Shown in pieces: positions 1-8,325 of a stretch of DNA of 45,427 nucleotides. This DNA is from Ilumatobacteraceae bacterium (GTDB taxonomy: Bacteria > Actinomycetota > Acidimicrobiia > Acidimicrobiales > Ilumatobacteraceae). The stretch spans positions 1 through 45,427 of the forward strand of contig SKFX01000039.1 of NCBI GenBank assembly GCA_007117775.1, read 5' to 3'. The notes under the pieces are model-generated. The model was not told the DNA's origin, searched no databases, and saw only the letters and a program-made list of their open reading frames with translations. Position 1 is the first letter of the stretch, and every line of letters begins with the position of its first letter. The position numbers and the translations under genes are program-made.

Positions 1-735
1 GTGGCCGTTGACCATCGCTGCCGCCGGTGACGCGAGGTAGATGACGGCGCCGGCGACATCGGCGATGGTGCCGACCCGGCCGAGCGGGATGCGATCGAGC
101 ACACCGGCCAGATACTCCGGGTCATCGAGGCGCTCGGCGGTGCCGGGGGTGCGGATGAACGTCGGTGCCACCGCGTTCACGGTGACGCCGCGCGCCCCCC
201 ATTCGAGCGCGAGGACGCGCACCATCTGGTTCACCGCCCCCTTGGAGGCGCAGTACACGGCGTGATCGCGGATGCCGACCACCGAGGCCTGTGAGCTGAT
301 CGCGATGATCCGGCCCGACCCCTGCGCGAGCATGGCGCGACCGGCGGCCTGCATGGAGAAGAACATGCCCTTGGCGTTGGTGTCCATCATCTCGTCCCAG
401 TCCGCCTCGGTGATCTCGGTGGCGGGATGATTGGCGCCGAGGCCGGCGTTCGCGACCAGCACGTCGAGGCGGCCGTGGGCCTCGATGACCTCGGCCACCG
501 CGGCCTCGATCGAGTCGAGATCGCCGACGTCGAGGCGATGTGCACTTGCGGCTCCGGTCGCGTCGGCGACGGCGCGGGCATCATCGGGGTCGCGGGCGCT
601 GACCGCGACTGTGGCACCGGCCGCGACCAGTGCCTCGACGAGACCGGCGCCGATGCCACGGCTGGCGCCGGTGATCAGCACCACGTCGCCGGCGAGGTCG
701 AATGATGGCAGGTGGTCGCTGCTGGAGTCGGTCAT
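1..735 (-). CDS. SDR-family oxidoreductase, C-terminus cut by window edge
   Basis: NAD(P)-dependent short-chain dehydrogenase/reductase. Reading the minus strand from ATG at 735 gives 245 codons that run open off the left edge, so about 10 C-terminal residues are probably missing. The cofactor-binding motif TGASRGIG lies at residues 22-29. An NAG motif (VANAGLG) follows, then a Ser...YCASK active site (Ser-Tyr-Lys). The late PLGRVG...VAGAVIYLASP pattern is typical of FabG-like SDRs. The substrate cannot be told from sequence. No Shine-Dalgarno precedes the ATG. A TAGCAT hexamer sits 7 nt upstream, which suits a leaderless transcript. A sugar-acid or polyol dehydrogenase role would fit the neighbouring KDG genes, but this is inference. 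Confidence 0.9.
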   Translation of the reverse strand, partial: MTDSSSDHLPSFDLAGDVVLITGASRGIGAGLVEALVAAGATVAVSARDPDDARAVADATGAASAHRLDVGDLDSIEAAVAEVIEAHGRLDVLVANAGLGANHPATEITEADWDEMMDTNAKGMFFSMQAAGRAMLAQGSGRIIAISSQASVVGIRDHAVYCASKGAVNQMVRVLALEWGARGVTVNAVAPTFIRTPGTAERLDDPEYLAGVLDRIPLGRVGTIADVAGAVIYLASPAAAMVNGH

Positions 736-742
736 CGCGGCG

Positions 743-748
743 ATGCTA
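743..748 (-). promoter_or_regulatory. Putative -10 box for leaderless SDR transcript
   Basis: On the minus strand TAGCAT is followed by 7 nt and then the ATG at 735, with no ribosome-binding site. TANNNT hexamers at this spacing are the usual mark of leaderless genes in actinobacteria. Confidence 0.5.
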
Positions 749-763
749 CGCCACGGCTGATGT

Positions 764-2059
764 TCAGCCGAACGACGTCACGTCGACGATCTCACCGGAT
801 TCGGTGATGATGTTCACCCGGTCGGGTTGGTAGTCAGCGGTGACGGGCAGGTCCTCACCGTCGACGCGCACGGCGCGCAGGGTCCAGGACCAGCCGTTCT
901 CGTAGATCAGCTCCTCGGCTTCACTCAGCGTCAGGCCCACCAGTGCGTCGCGTACCCCCTCGAGGTCGAGGCCGTCGAAGGGATCGTCGATGAAGGGCGG
1001 ATCGATGACGGGCTGGCCGGGATCGGGTACGGCGTAGGGGTCCATCTGCACGAGGTACTCATCGGTGATCGCGGCGATGGTGTAGACACCACCGTCGGAG
1101 GCCTCGAAGCGATAGGCCGGGACCATCCACATCGAGCCGTCGGCCGCCCAACTGCTCCACAGGTCCGCTGAGACCGAAACCAACTCGACCTCGAATTCGG
1201 TGGTCGGGACGTCGCCGATGTCGATCGGCTCGGGCCGACCGATGTCGATCGGCTCGCTCTCGCGGGTCTCAGACCCAGCTGCGTCGGACCCAATCGCCTC
1301 GGACCCGGCCGCCTCGGGCGATGCGACCGGGGCGTCGGGGTCGAGATCGCCCGAATACGGCATGGCGACCGACCACGAACCCCATTGGGCCGTGAGTCGC
1401 TCGATGGCCTCATCGATGCCGATCAGCGGATACGGCCCGGTCGGGATCGCGTCAGCCAACCATCCCGATGCGTAGTCGACGCGGCCGAGCGCATCGGGTG
1501 CCCCTGAGACCAGATCGGGTCGACGGGTGCCACCGGCCATCCACCACGACAGGGTCGCATCAGCGGCGACCTCGAGACGGGCGCCGGAGCCGTCGGTGGC
1601 CTCCACCACCCATTGTGATCCCATCGCCGGGTCTCCGGCCACCGGTTCGCCGACGATGCCGAAGTGCGCCGCCAGGTCACGGACCTGATCTCTGGTGGCC
1701 TGAGCGCCCGGAGGGTAGTGGTAGGCGACGTCATCGGTGGGCAGCGGGCCCAGTGCATCACCGGCCACGAACCGGGTGGTCATCCACACCCAGTCACCAC
1801 CGAATCCGGAATCGTCGACCATGTCGCCCCCGGGAGCGATGCTCATCGCGCCGAGCGAATCGTCACCGGCCATCTCGACGGCACTGTTCGGATCGTTCGA
1901 TTCGCCGGTCACCTCGATGCGCACCGGGGGAGCGAGCTCGAGTTCTCGGCGCTCGGTGGTGGCCGAGTCGCTGCTCTCACGGGTGTCACAGGCGCGGGCG
2001 AATGCGGCCACTGCGCCGAGCGCAGCGACGACGACGACGACGGCGGTTGCTTTGTGCAT
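764..2059 (-). CDS. Exported/anchored hypothetical protein with I78-inhibitor-like C-terminal domain
   Basis: A 431-residue protein with an N-terminal hydrophobic segment (residues 5-22, ending near Cys24), so exported or membrane-anchored. ARAC is only a weak lipobox. The middle has no domain I recognise and includes a low-complexity stretch with AAGSEAIGSDAAGSE and two EPIDIG units. The last ~65 residues (GLTLSEAEELIYENGW, then DGEDLPVTADYQPDRVNI) resemble the small peptidase-inhibitor I78 fold seen as a tail in many actinobacterial exported proteins. Start ATG 2059 is supported by GGGGAGAA 6 nt upstream. Function is unknown; binding or inhibiting an extracellular protease is only a possibility. 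Confidence 0.75.
   Translation of the reverse strand: MHKATAVVVVVAALGAVAAFARACDTRESSDSATTERRELELAPPVRIEVTGESNDPNSAVEMAGDDSLGAMSIAPGGDMVDDSGFGGDWVWMTTRFVAGDALGPLPTDDVAYHYPPGAQATRDQVRDLAAHFGIVGEPVAGDPAMGSQWVVEATDGSGARLEVAADATLSWWMAGGTRRPDLVSGAPDALGRVDYASGWLADAIPTGPYPLIGIDEAIERLTAQWGSWSVAMPYSGDLDPDAPVASPEAAGSEAIGSDAAGSETRESEPIDIGRPEPIDIGDVPTTEFEVELVSVSADLWSSWAADGSMWMVPAYRFEASDGGVYTIAAITDEYLVQMDPYAVPDPGQPVIDPPFIDDPFDGLDLEGVRDALVGLTLSEAEELIYENGWSWTLRAVRVDGEDLPVTADYQPDRVNIITESGEIVDVTSFG
1215..1256. repeat. Imperfect 24-bp tandem repeat inside coding sequence
   Basis: The 18-bp string CCGATGTCGATCGGCTCG occurs at 1215-1232 and again at 1239-1256 (24-bp period). It encodes the repeated EPIDIG units of the 764-2059 protein. 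The neighbouring bases 1260-1320 encode shorter five-residue repeats (GSEAI, GSDAA, GSETR). Confidence 0.85.
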
Positions 2060-2205
2060 GGTGTTCTCCCCGGTCTGGTCGCTCTGCGATGAGGTGCGCT
2101 GAGTCTGTCAGGTTGGACGCCAGCCGGGGCGCCATGGTTCCCGTCGTTCTCGGGTCCATTCCAGCGGTGTGGTCGTCCACCCGGGATCGGTGACCGATCT
2201 GGTCG

Positions 2206-2211
2206 TATCAT
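2206..2211 (+). promoter_or_regulatory. Putative -10 box for leaderless dgoK transcript
   Basis: TATCAT ends 6 nt before the GTG at 2218 and no ribosome-binding site is present, which is consistent with leaderless expression of the kinase-aldolase pair. Confidence 0.45.
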
Positions 2212-2217
2212 CGGCGC

Positions 2218-3117
2218 GTGGCCACCGCATCATCACCGGATCTGATCGCCGTCGATTGGGGGACCACATCGTTGCGGGCTTACCTGATGAGTGGATGCGA
2301 GGTTCTCGACGGCGTCCAGCGCGACAGTGGTGTCGGAGCGATCGCCGCCGGAGCCCATGACGCGGTGCTGTGGGATGCGATCGGGTCATGGGTGCAGCAC
2401 CATCGGGTGCCGGTGGCGGTCGGCGGGATGGGGACCAGTTCGGTGGGGATCGTCGAGACCCCCTATGTCGATACACCCACCGATGCCGCATCACTCGCTG
2501 CTGGGGTGGTCAGCATGCACTGGCGCGGCGTTGAGTTGCTGGCTCTGCCCGGGGTGCGCGTCGACAGCGGTGGCGGCCGATTCGATGTGATGCGCGGTGA
2601 GGAACTCGAGATCCTCGGCAGCAACTGCGATCCGGGTGTGGTGGTGCTCGCCGGATCCCACTGCAAATGGGTGTGGTGGGACCCACCGGTGATCGGTGAG
2701 TTCCGGACCTACCTCACCGGCGAGTTGTATGCGGCCACCTCGACGGCGACACTGTTGGCGCGCAGTCTCGCCGAGGGCGTTCGAGCACGGCCGGGGGAGG
2801 CGTTTCGTGCTGCGGTCCGCGAGGTAGCCGAATCGTCACTCGTGCATCAGCTGTTCTCGGTGCGCACCGAATCGCTGCGCGGTGCCGATGCCCAACAGTG
2901 CGCCGATCGACTCGCTGGCCTGATCATCGGCGCGGAGGTGCTCGATGCCCTCGAGTGGGCGCATCGGCCCCGATCGGTCAGCCTGGTGGCCGCCGCCGAA
3001 CTCGCCGCGCTGTACCGCGAGGCCTTCGGTGTCCACGGTGTGGCGGTGGAGGTCATCGCTGCCGACGCGGCGGCGCGCGGGATCGCGAGGGTGATCCGGG
3101 AGCGGGGCGGCCGATGA
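2218..3117 (+). CDS. dgoK: 2-dehydro-3-deoxygalactonokinase (DgoK family)
   Basis: Phosphorylates 2-keto-3-deoxygalactonate (KDGal) to its 6-phosphate with ATP, in the cytoplasm, as part of the De Ley-Doudoroff galactonate route. The 299 residues match the usual DgoK length (~290). The phosphate-binding start VDWGTTSLRAYL is at residues 9-20. Other DgoK family blocks are GMGTSSVGIVETPYV, DVMRGEELEILG, VLAGSHCKWV (usually GSHSKW) and FRTYLTGELYA. The GTG start is chosen because it follows a TATCAT box by 6 nt and leaves the full N-terminus. It overlaps the next gene by 4 nt (ATGA), so kinase and aldolase are probably co-translated. Exact sugar epimer (galacto or another) is not proven. Confidence 0.9.
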   Translation: MATASSPDLIAVDWGTTSLRAYLMSGCEVLDGVQRDSGVGAIAAGAHDAVLWDAIGSWVQHHRVPVAVGGMGTSSVGIVETPYVDTPTDAASLAAGVVSMHWRGVELLALPGVRVDSGGGRFDVMRGEELEILGSNCDPGVVVLAGSHCKWVWWDPPVIGEFRTYLTGELYAATSTATLLARSLAEGVRARPGEAFRAAVREVAESSLVHQLFSVRTESLRGADAQQCADRLAGLIIGAEVLDALEWAHRPRSVSLVAAAELAALYREAFGVHGVAVEVIAADAAARGIARVIRERGGR

Positions 3118-3722
3118 ATCTCGACGAGGCGCTGGCGATCCGGCCGGTCATCGCGATCCTGCGCGGTGTGCGACCCGTCGAGGTCACCGCGATCGCCGAG
3201 GTGCTGCTCGCCGAGGGGATCGCGGCCATCGAGGTGCCGCTCAATTCCCCCGAGCCCCTCGTCTCGATCGAGATGCTCGCCGAGGTGGTCGGCGGATCCG
3301 GTGCAGTCGGTGCGGGCACGGTGCTCGATCCGGCCGATGTGGCCCGCTGTCTGGATGCCGGTGCCACCTATCTGGTGTCACCGCATTTCGATCCGGCCGT
3401 GGTGGGCGCGGTCCCCGGTGCCGTGCATCTGCCCGGTGTCGCGACGCCGAGCGAGGCGATGGCAGCGTGCCGCGCCGGCTGTCGGCGGGTCAAGGTCTTC
3501 CCGGCCGATGTGGTCACCACCACCGGGATCCGGGCCTGGTCGGCGGTGCTCCCCGACGATCTCGGACTCGTCGCCGTATCAGGTGTCGATGCTGACAACG
3601 CCAGCGACTATCTCGAGGCCGGTGCCGAGGCCATCGGCGTCGGCGGCTCGCTGTATCGGCCCGGTGACGACCCGGCCACCGTGTCGTCAGCAGCGCGGCG
3701 ACTGGTGCGCGCGCTCAGTTGA
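3114..3722 (+). CDS. dgoA: 2-dehydro-3-deoxy-6-phosphogalactonate aldolase
   Basis: Class I KDPG/KDPGal aldolase that splits the product of the upstream kinase into pyruvate and glyceraldehyde 3-phosphate. The 202-residue TIM-barrel protein has PVIAILRG near the start and the catalytic Glu in AIEVPLNSPEP. It continues with GAGTVLDPADV, the PGVATPSEA loop and the Schiff-base Lys in RRVKVFPAD. The ending with AVSGVDADNASDYLEAGAEAIGVGGSLYRPG is typical of the DgoA subgroup rather than classic Eda. The ATG overlaps the dgoK stop by 4 nt. It converges on the M20 gene with only 14 nt between stops and no room for a separate terminator. Confidence 0.9.
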   Translation: MNLDEALAIRPVIAILRGVRPVEVTAIAEVLLAEGIAAIEVPLNSPEPLVSIEMLAEVVGGSGAVGAGTVLDPADVARCLDAGATYLVSPHFDPAVVGAVPGAVHLPGVATPSEAMAACRAGCRRVKVFPADVVTTTGIRAWSAVLPDDLGLVAVSGVDADNASDYLEAGAEAIGVGGSLYRPGDDPATVSSAARRLVRALS

Positions 3723-3736
3723 ATCATCCGGGGACG

Positions 3737-5002
3737 TCAGGTCGCGGTCTGAGCGAGATAGCGCAGTGCGCCGAGTGCGTAGATCATGGCGGCCTCGGCC
3801 GCACCGGCGGCGCGCAGGGACTCGTTCGGACTGTGGGCGCGGGGCAGGAACCCCGGCCCGAACGAGGCGATGCACGGGATACCGGCGGCACGTTGGATGA
3901 AGGCGGCATCGGTGGCGCCCGGGAATGCCTCGAGGCGCGGCCGCTGCTCGAGCACGACCTCGGCGATGTCGGCGAGCGCATCGACGATCGGGTGGCTGGC
4001 ATCGATCTCGCTGGCCTCGACCATGAGGTTCCATTCGAGTCGGGCGTCGAGTTCGGGATCAGCGGCCATCGCGTCGTCCAAGAAGCGTTGGAGATCGGCC
4101 TGGACCTGGGCTTCGGTCATGCCCGGGATGGTGCGGATATCCGATGCGATCTCGGCGCGACCGGGGTAGACGCCGTAGGTGACGCCGGCCTCGGCCATCA
4201 CGCCGACGTTCACCGTCGGGCCCATCGTGCAGTACGGGTGGTCGTCATAGGTCAGATAGCTGCGCAGTTCACGGTCCATCTTGAGGGCCAGTTCAGCCAT
4301 CTTGAGCGTCGCGTTGACCCGTGGGAGCTGGTCGGAGATCGACGAGTGCATCTGGGTGCCGAGGACCACGATCTTGAAGAGGGCCGCGCCGCGGCTCACG
4401 AGGTGGATCGACTCCCATTCGGCGTGCACACCGCCGGGCTCGCCGATCACGCAGACATCGGCGTTGAGGTGACCGGCCGATGCCAGCCATTTGGAACCGA
4501 CCGTGGAACCGTTCTCCTCATCGGCGGTGAGTGCGAGTGAGAGGCGACCGGGGAACGATCCGAGGTCGCGCAGCGCGGCGGCGGCGTAGACCATGGCGGC
4601 GATCGATGCCTTCATATCGCCTGAGCCGAGGCCGATCAGCTGATCGTCGATGATGGTCGGCTCGAAGGGGTCGGTCCTCCACTCGTCGAGGTTGCCCGGC
4701 GGCTTGGTGTCGATATGGCCTGACAGCATCAGGGTCTGGCCCGGCCGGTCGCCGTCGATATGGGCCATGACATTGGGTCGCGTCGGCTCGCAGCTGAGCA
4801 CGCTGGCATCATCGATGCCCAATTCGCCGAGCCGCTTCATGATCACAGTGCTGATTTCGGACTCATCGCCGGGCGGGTTGACCGAGTTGGTCCGGATCAG
4901 ATCGCAGGTGAACTCGAGGATCTCATCGGCGCGTTCGGTGAGATAGGCCGCGACGCGACGCTCGGCGTCGGTGTTCAGACGCGATGGGATGGTCTCGAAC
5001 AT
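3737..5002 (-). CDS. M20-family deacylase/peptidase (ArgE/DapE type)
   Basis: Zinc-dependent amidohydrolase of the ArgE/DapE/ACY1 family, 421 residues, which removes acyl groups from N-acyl amino acids or similar amides. Metal and catalytic positions are visible: GHIDT (His96, Asp98), GSGDMK (bridging Asp129), DEEN (catalytic Glu162, metal Glu163), IGEP (Glu188), and a late His in PRAHSPNE. A further in-frame start exists at 5083, but it lies inside an AT-rich palindromic promoter. ATG 5002 has a strong GGAGG 6 nt upstream and begins at the normal family N-terminus, so it is preferred. The substrate is unknown. Several other amide hydrolases in the window suggest a shared catabolic theme. Confidence 0.88.
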   Translation of the reverse strand: MFETIPSRLNTDAERRVAAYLTERADEILEFTCDLIRTNSVNPPGDESEISTVIMKRLGELGIDDASVLSCEPTRPNVMAHIDGDRPGQTLMLSGHIDTKPPGNLDEWRTDPFEPTIIDDQLIGLGSGDMKASIAAMVYAAAALRDLGSFPGRLSLALTADEENGSTVGSKWLASAGHLNADVCVIGEPGGVHAEWESIHLVSRGAALFKIVVLGTQMHSSISDQLPRVNATLKMAELALKMDRELRSYLTYDDHPYCTMGPTVNVGVMAEAGVTYGVYPGRAEIASDIRTIPGMTEAQVQADLQRFLDDAMAADPELDARLEWNLMVEASEIDASHPIVDALADIAEVVLEQRPRLEAFPGATDAAFIQRAAGIPCIASFGPGFLPRAHSPNESLRAAGAAEAAMIYALGALRYLAQTAT

Positions 5003-5053
5003 GTCAGCCTCCGGCGTGGCGAGGTCGGGGAGATCGCTGGCGATCCCCGGATG

Positions 5054-5083
5054 ATGCACGAAGATTATATAATCTTTGTGCAT
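5054..5083. promoter_or_regulatory. Near-perfect AT-rich palindrome, bidirectional promoter/operator
   Basis: A 30-bp inverted repeat with one mismatched pair lies between the divergent M20 and aldolase genes. Its perfect 16-bp core AAGATTATATAATCTT is at 5061-5076, flanked by ATGCAC and GTGCAT arms. The core contains TATAAT on both strands (5068-5073 forward, 5069-5064 reverse), so one element could supply -10 boxes in both directions and bind a dimeric repressor. The GntR regulator at 23314-24009 is the only recognised regulator in the window and is a candidate binder; this is inference. Confidence 0.7.
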
Positions 5084-5127
5084 CGGGCAACTGCGTGGAG
5101 CGCGCCGTTCGCACCCGGTGAACTCCG

Positions 5128-5811
5128 ATGATTCCGATCCTGCAGACCGAACAGGGCGCTGCGCTGCGAGCGCATCTCGACACCCACCGCGTCATCGCCA
5201 TCGTGCGCGCCGATGCCGTCGCTGATCCGGTCGGCCTCGCTGCTGGATTGAGCGACGCCGGGATCGGGTCGCTGGAGTTCACTCTGACCACTCCGGGTGC
5301 CCTCGAGTCCATCGCGGCGGTCGCCGAGGGCGCGCCGGATCGCTGCCGGGTTGGCGTCGGGACGGTGGTCGACCCCGCTCAGGTGGCGCCGGCGGTCGAG
5401 GCCGGGGCGGGCTTCGTTGTCACGCCGGCACCACTGCCGAGCACCCCTGAGATCGCGGCGGAATGCCGACGCCTCGGTATCGGACTCATCGCCGGGGCGA
5501 TGACCCCCGGTGAGATCGTGACGGCCGCAGCGCTTGCGGATCTGGTCAAGATCTTCCCGGCCCGTTCGCTCGGACCCCGCTATCTCAGCGATGTTCTCGC
5601 GCCGCTGGAGGGTCTCGCGCTGGTGCCCTCGGGTGGGATCGCCCTCGATGAGGTCGCCGACTACCTCGCGGCGGGCGCTGCTGCGGTCGGTGTCGGCTCA
5701 CTCATGGAGTCATCGGCGCTGCGCACCGGTGATCACGCTGTGATCTTCGAGCGGGCACGACGACTGATGGAGAGCCTGGTGGTAGGCGGTCGCGATATCG
5801 ACGGTGGCTGA
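5128..5811 (+). CDS. eda: KDPG/KHG-type aldolase (Eda family)
   Basis: Second class I aldolase of the window, 227 residues. It probably cleaves 2-keto-3-deoxy-6-phosphogluconate (or 4-hydroxy-2-oxoglutarate) to pyruvate and an aldehyde. Visible motifs are RVIAIVRAD, the catalytic Glu in LEFTLTTPGALES, VGVGTV, FVVTPAPLP, the Schiff-base Lys in DLVKIFPA and the phosphate-loop region VPSGGIALDEV. It differs clearly from the dgoA-like copy at 3114, which argues for two substrates. No clear ribosome-binding site precedes ATG 5128. A TATAAT in the palindrome about 55 nt upstream could drive it. The stop overlaps the start of the next kinase, a translationally coupled pair. Confidence 0.85.
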   Translation: MIPILQTEQGAALRAHLDTHRVIAIVRADAVADPVGLAAGLSDAGIGSLEFTLTTPGALESIAAVAEGAPDRCRVGVGTVVDPAQVAPAVEAGAGFVVTPAPLPSTPEIAAECRRLGIGLIAGAMTPGEIVTAAALADLVKIFPARSLGPRYLSDVLAPLEGLALVPSGGIALDEVADYLAAGAAAVGVGSLMESSALRTGDHAVIFERARRLMESLVVGGRDIDGG

Positions 5812-6796
5812 GATGGCTGTTGAGACGGAGCCCGAGACCCAGATGACGGCGCCATCGACCAGCAGCGTCGGGCGCACCGCTCGGGTTCTGACCGTCGGAG
5901 CGCCGATCGTCGCGGTGCTGCCGACCGGGCCTGAGCCGATGGACGCGGTGTCGACCTGTCGCTTCGCTGTCGGCGGCGCCGAGGTGAACCTCGCCATCGG
6001 CCTGGCGCGACTGGGTATCGCAGTCGACTACATCGGCCGGGTCGGTGATGATCCGCTCGGCGCGATGGTGCTCGATCGGCTGCGCAATGCGGGTATCGGC
6101 TGTGAGGGGGTGGTCGTCGATGCCGACCGGGCCACCGATCTGTATCTGCGGGAATGGTTGCCCGATGGGATGCGGCGACCGCTCTATTACCGCACCGGCA
6201 CGGCCGGCGCAGCGCTGTGTCCCGATGATCTGGGTCGCTGGATCGAGACCGGGAATGGTGCCGTCGGGTTCGCAGCGATCGACCTCGTGCATCTGACCGG
6301 GATCACCCCCGCACTCGGCATCAGCGCATCCGCAGCGGTGCGCGCCGTGATCGATGCAGCCCGCGCCGCTGACATGCCGATCAGCCTCGATCCCAACCAT
6401 CGACCCCGCCTGTGGTCCGCCGAGGCAGCCAGGCCGGTGCTCGTCGAGATGGCGCGAGCTGCGACGCTGCTGATGTTGTCGACCGAGGACGCTGAGGTGC
6501 TCTTCGGTCCCGGTCTCGGCGTCGACGCCGTCATCGATGCCGCCCATGGGCTCGGCCCGGCACTCGTCGTGTTCAAAGCCGGTGCCGATGGTGCGGTGGT
6601 CTCAGATGGTCGACGATCGGTGGGTGTGCCCGCATTGCGCGTTGATGACGCCGTCGATCCCGTCGGTGCCGGCGATGCCTTCGATGCCGGCTTCATCGCC
6701 GGCTGGCTGCGCGGCGACGATCTCGAGACCAGCGGTCGGCTCGGCGCGCAGGCCGCCGCGGCGGTGATCCGCCGACCCGGCGAACACGAGATCTGA
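5804..6796 (+). CDS. kdgK: PfkB-family sugar kinase, likely 2-dehydro-3-deoxygluconokinase
   Basis: Ribokinase/PfkB-fold kinase, 330 residues, expected to phosphorylate 2-keto-3-deoxygluconate and supply the aldolase encoded just upstream. The family is shown by GGAEVNLAIGLARLG near the N-terminus, the IGRVGDDPLG block, LDPNHRPRLW and the C-terminal signature DPVGAGDAFDAGF with the catalytic Asp. GTG 5804 overlaps the aldolase stop by 8 nt. ATG 5813 is an alternative start, and the first ~25 residues are poorly conserved in character. The pairing with an Eda-type aldolase favours KDG over fructose or ribose as substrate, but this is inference from context. Confidence 0.85.
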   Translation: MAEMAVETEPETQMTAPSTSSVGRTARVLTVGAPIVAVLPTGPEPMDAVSTCRFAVGGAEVNLAIGLARLGIAVDYIGRVGDDPLGAMVLDRLRNAGIGCEGVVVDADRATDLYLREWLPDGMRRPLYYRTGTAGAALCPDDLGRWIETGNGAVGFAAIDLVHLTGITPALGISASAAVRAVIDAARAADMPISLDPNHRPRLWSAEAARPVLVEMARAATLLMLSTEDAEVLFGPGLGVDAVIDAAHGLGPALVVFKAGADGAVVSDGRRSVGVPALRVDDAVDPVGAGDAFDAGFIAGWLRGDDLETSGRLGAQAAAAVIRRPGEHEI

Positions 6797-6805
6797 CCAT
6801 GGCTG

Positions 6806-6834
6806 CGCCGCTGAGTCGCCGCGCCTCAGCGGCG
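6806..6834. terminator. Bidirectional hairpin between converging kdgK and amidase genes
   Basis: A perfect 10-bp stem CGCCGCTGAG (6806-6815) / CTCAGCGGCG (6825-6834) with a 9-nt loop lies where the two genes converge. The amidase stop codon is inside the stem. There is no U-tract, as is common for high-GC actinobacterial terminators. Confidence 0.6.
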
Positions 6835-8304
6835 ACGGCACAGGTCGTAGTGGTGGGCCCAGGGTTGGATCTGCTCGAAGACGTGGCTGGCGCGGATCAC
6901 GCCGACATCGTCATATCGGCCACCGATGATCTGCATGCCGACCGGGAGGCGGTCATCGATGAGTCCGGCGGGGATCGAGGCGGCTGGATGGCCGGTGAAG
7001 TTCACGAAGTAGGTCATGCACCATCCGATGAGGCGTTCGACGCGCTGGCCGTCCACCTCGGCGGGCCCGACGGTGTCACCGTCGTCTGCATTGTCGACCT
7101 GCACCGCCGACAGCGTCGGGGTGACGAGGAAGTCGTAGCGGTCGAGCACCGATTGCATGGCGTCGTTGACCGCAGTGCGCATGATCTGGTCGCGCGCCAG
7201 ATCATGCACGCTGAGGCGGTATCCCTCCTCGATCCGGCGCACGTACTCGGGCGGCATCGACGAGCGGTGCTCGCCGAGCAGGTCGATGCCCTCGGCGCGC
7301 AGTCCCTCGAGGGTGCCGATGTTGAGTGGGGCGATCATCCGACACCACAGATCGGCGAGTTCGAGATGGTCATAGGCGAGATCGATCGATACCTTCTCGA
7401 CCGTCGCCCCGGCCTCGCCGAAGCGCATCACGGCGCGCTCGACCACCTCGGCGACGCGTCGATCGACCGGATAGACGCCGAAATCGGGGCTGTAGGCGAT
7501 GCGGATCCCACTGAGGTCACCGCTCAGGCCGAGGCGCGGGTCCGGTGAGTCCGAGACGCTGTAGGGGTCGGCGGAGTCGTAGCCCGACAGCACCGCCAAT
7601 GCGAGGGCGGCATCGCTGACGGTCCGGGTGATCGGGCCCTCGGCGACGAAGGGATAGGTGCCGGCGAACGCGTTGGGTCGCAGTCGCACCGGAACCCGCC
7701 CGAAGGAGGGTTTGATCCCATAGACACCGCACCATGCGGCCGGGATCCGGATCGAGCCACCGGCATCGGTGCCCTCGGCGATGCTCACCAGGCCGTCGGC
7801 CACCGCGGCCGCGCTCCCACCCGAGGAACCCCCGGTGTTCTTGGTCAGATCGAACGGATTGCGCGCCGGTCCGAACAGCGGGTTGTCGCAGGTGCCGCGC
7901 ATCCCCATTACCGGACTGTTGGTCTTGCCCACGAGCACCGCACCGGCGCGTTCGGTCCGTTCGGCGAAGACGCAGTGCAGATCGGGTCGGCGATCGGCCA
8001 GTGCCGGGACACCGCCGAAGGTCGCGGGCCAGCCCGGCTTGAAGTCGAACAGGTCCTTGAGCAGCATCGGGAGTCCCTCGAGGGCCCCGAGGGGTTCACC
8101 GGCGGCGATGCGCTCGGTGCTGGCGAGCGCTCGTTGCTGTGCTCCCTCGGCATCGAGGTACACCACCGCATTGAGCTCGCCATTGCGCTCATCGATGCGC
8201 TCGAGCGTTGCATCGAGCAGTTCGGTCGGCGTGAGTTGGCCGGTGTGCATCAGTTCGAGGAGTCGGCTCGCTGACGAGTAGGCGAATTCATCGCGGTCAT
8301 GCAT
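6826..8304 (-). CDS. Amidase-signature hydrolase
   Basis: Cytoplasmic amide hydrolase of the amidase-signature family, 492 residues (usual 450-500). The catalytic triad is intact: Lys83 in LLKDL, cis-Ser160 in NTGGSSGGSAAAVA and nucleophile Ser184 in GTDAGGSIRIPA, with the expected 24-residue spacing between the serines. ATG 8304 is preferred over an upstream TTG because GGGGGAC lies just before it. It follows the RraA-like gene on the same strand after a hairpin-containing gap of about 70 nt, so the two may be co-transcribed. The substrate is unknown. It is clearly distinct from the second amidase at 24006-25394. Confidence 0.9.
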   Translation of the reverse strand: MHDRDEFAYSSASRLLELMHTGQLTPTELLDATLERIDERNGELNAVVYLDAEGAQQRALASTERIAAGEPLGALEGLPMLLKDLFDFKPGWPATFGGVPALADRRPDLHCVFAERTERAGAVLVGKTNSPVMGMRGTCDNPLFGPARNPFDLTKNTGGSSGGSAAAVADGLVSIAEGTDAGGSIRIPAAWCGVYGIKPSFGRVPVRLRPNAFAGTYPFVAEGPITRTVSDAALALAVLSGYDSADPYSVSDSPDPRLGLSGDLSGIRIAYSPDFGVYPVDRRVAEVVERAVMRFGEAGATVEKVSIDLAYDHLELADLWCRMIAPLNIGTLEGLRAEGIDLLGEHRSSMPPEYVRRIEEGYRLSVHDLARDQIMRTAVNDAMQSVLDRYDFLVTPTLSAVQVDNADDGDTVGPAEVDGQRVERLIGWCMTYFVNFTGHPAASIPAGLIDDRLPVGMQIIGGRYDDVGVIRASHVFEQIQPWAHHYDLCRRR

Positions 8305-8325
8305 GTTGTCCCCCAAGTGGTCAGT

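Noticed and set aside
5003..5083. N-terminal extension of the M20 protein starting MHKDYII
   Set aside because: The extension is encoded by the palindromic promoter itself, and ATG 5002 has a strong GGAGG site and the normal family N-terminus.
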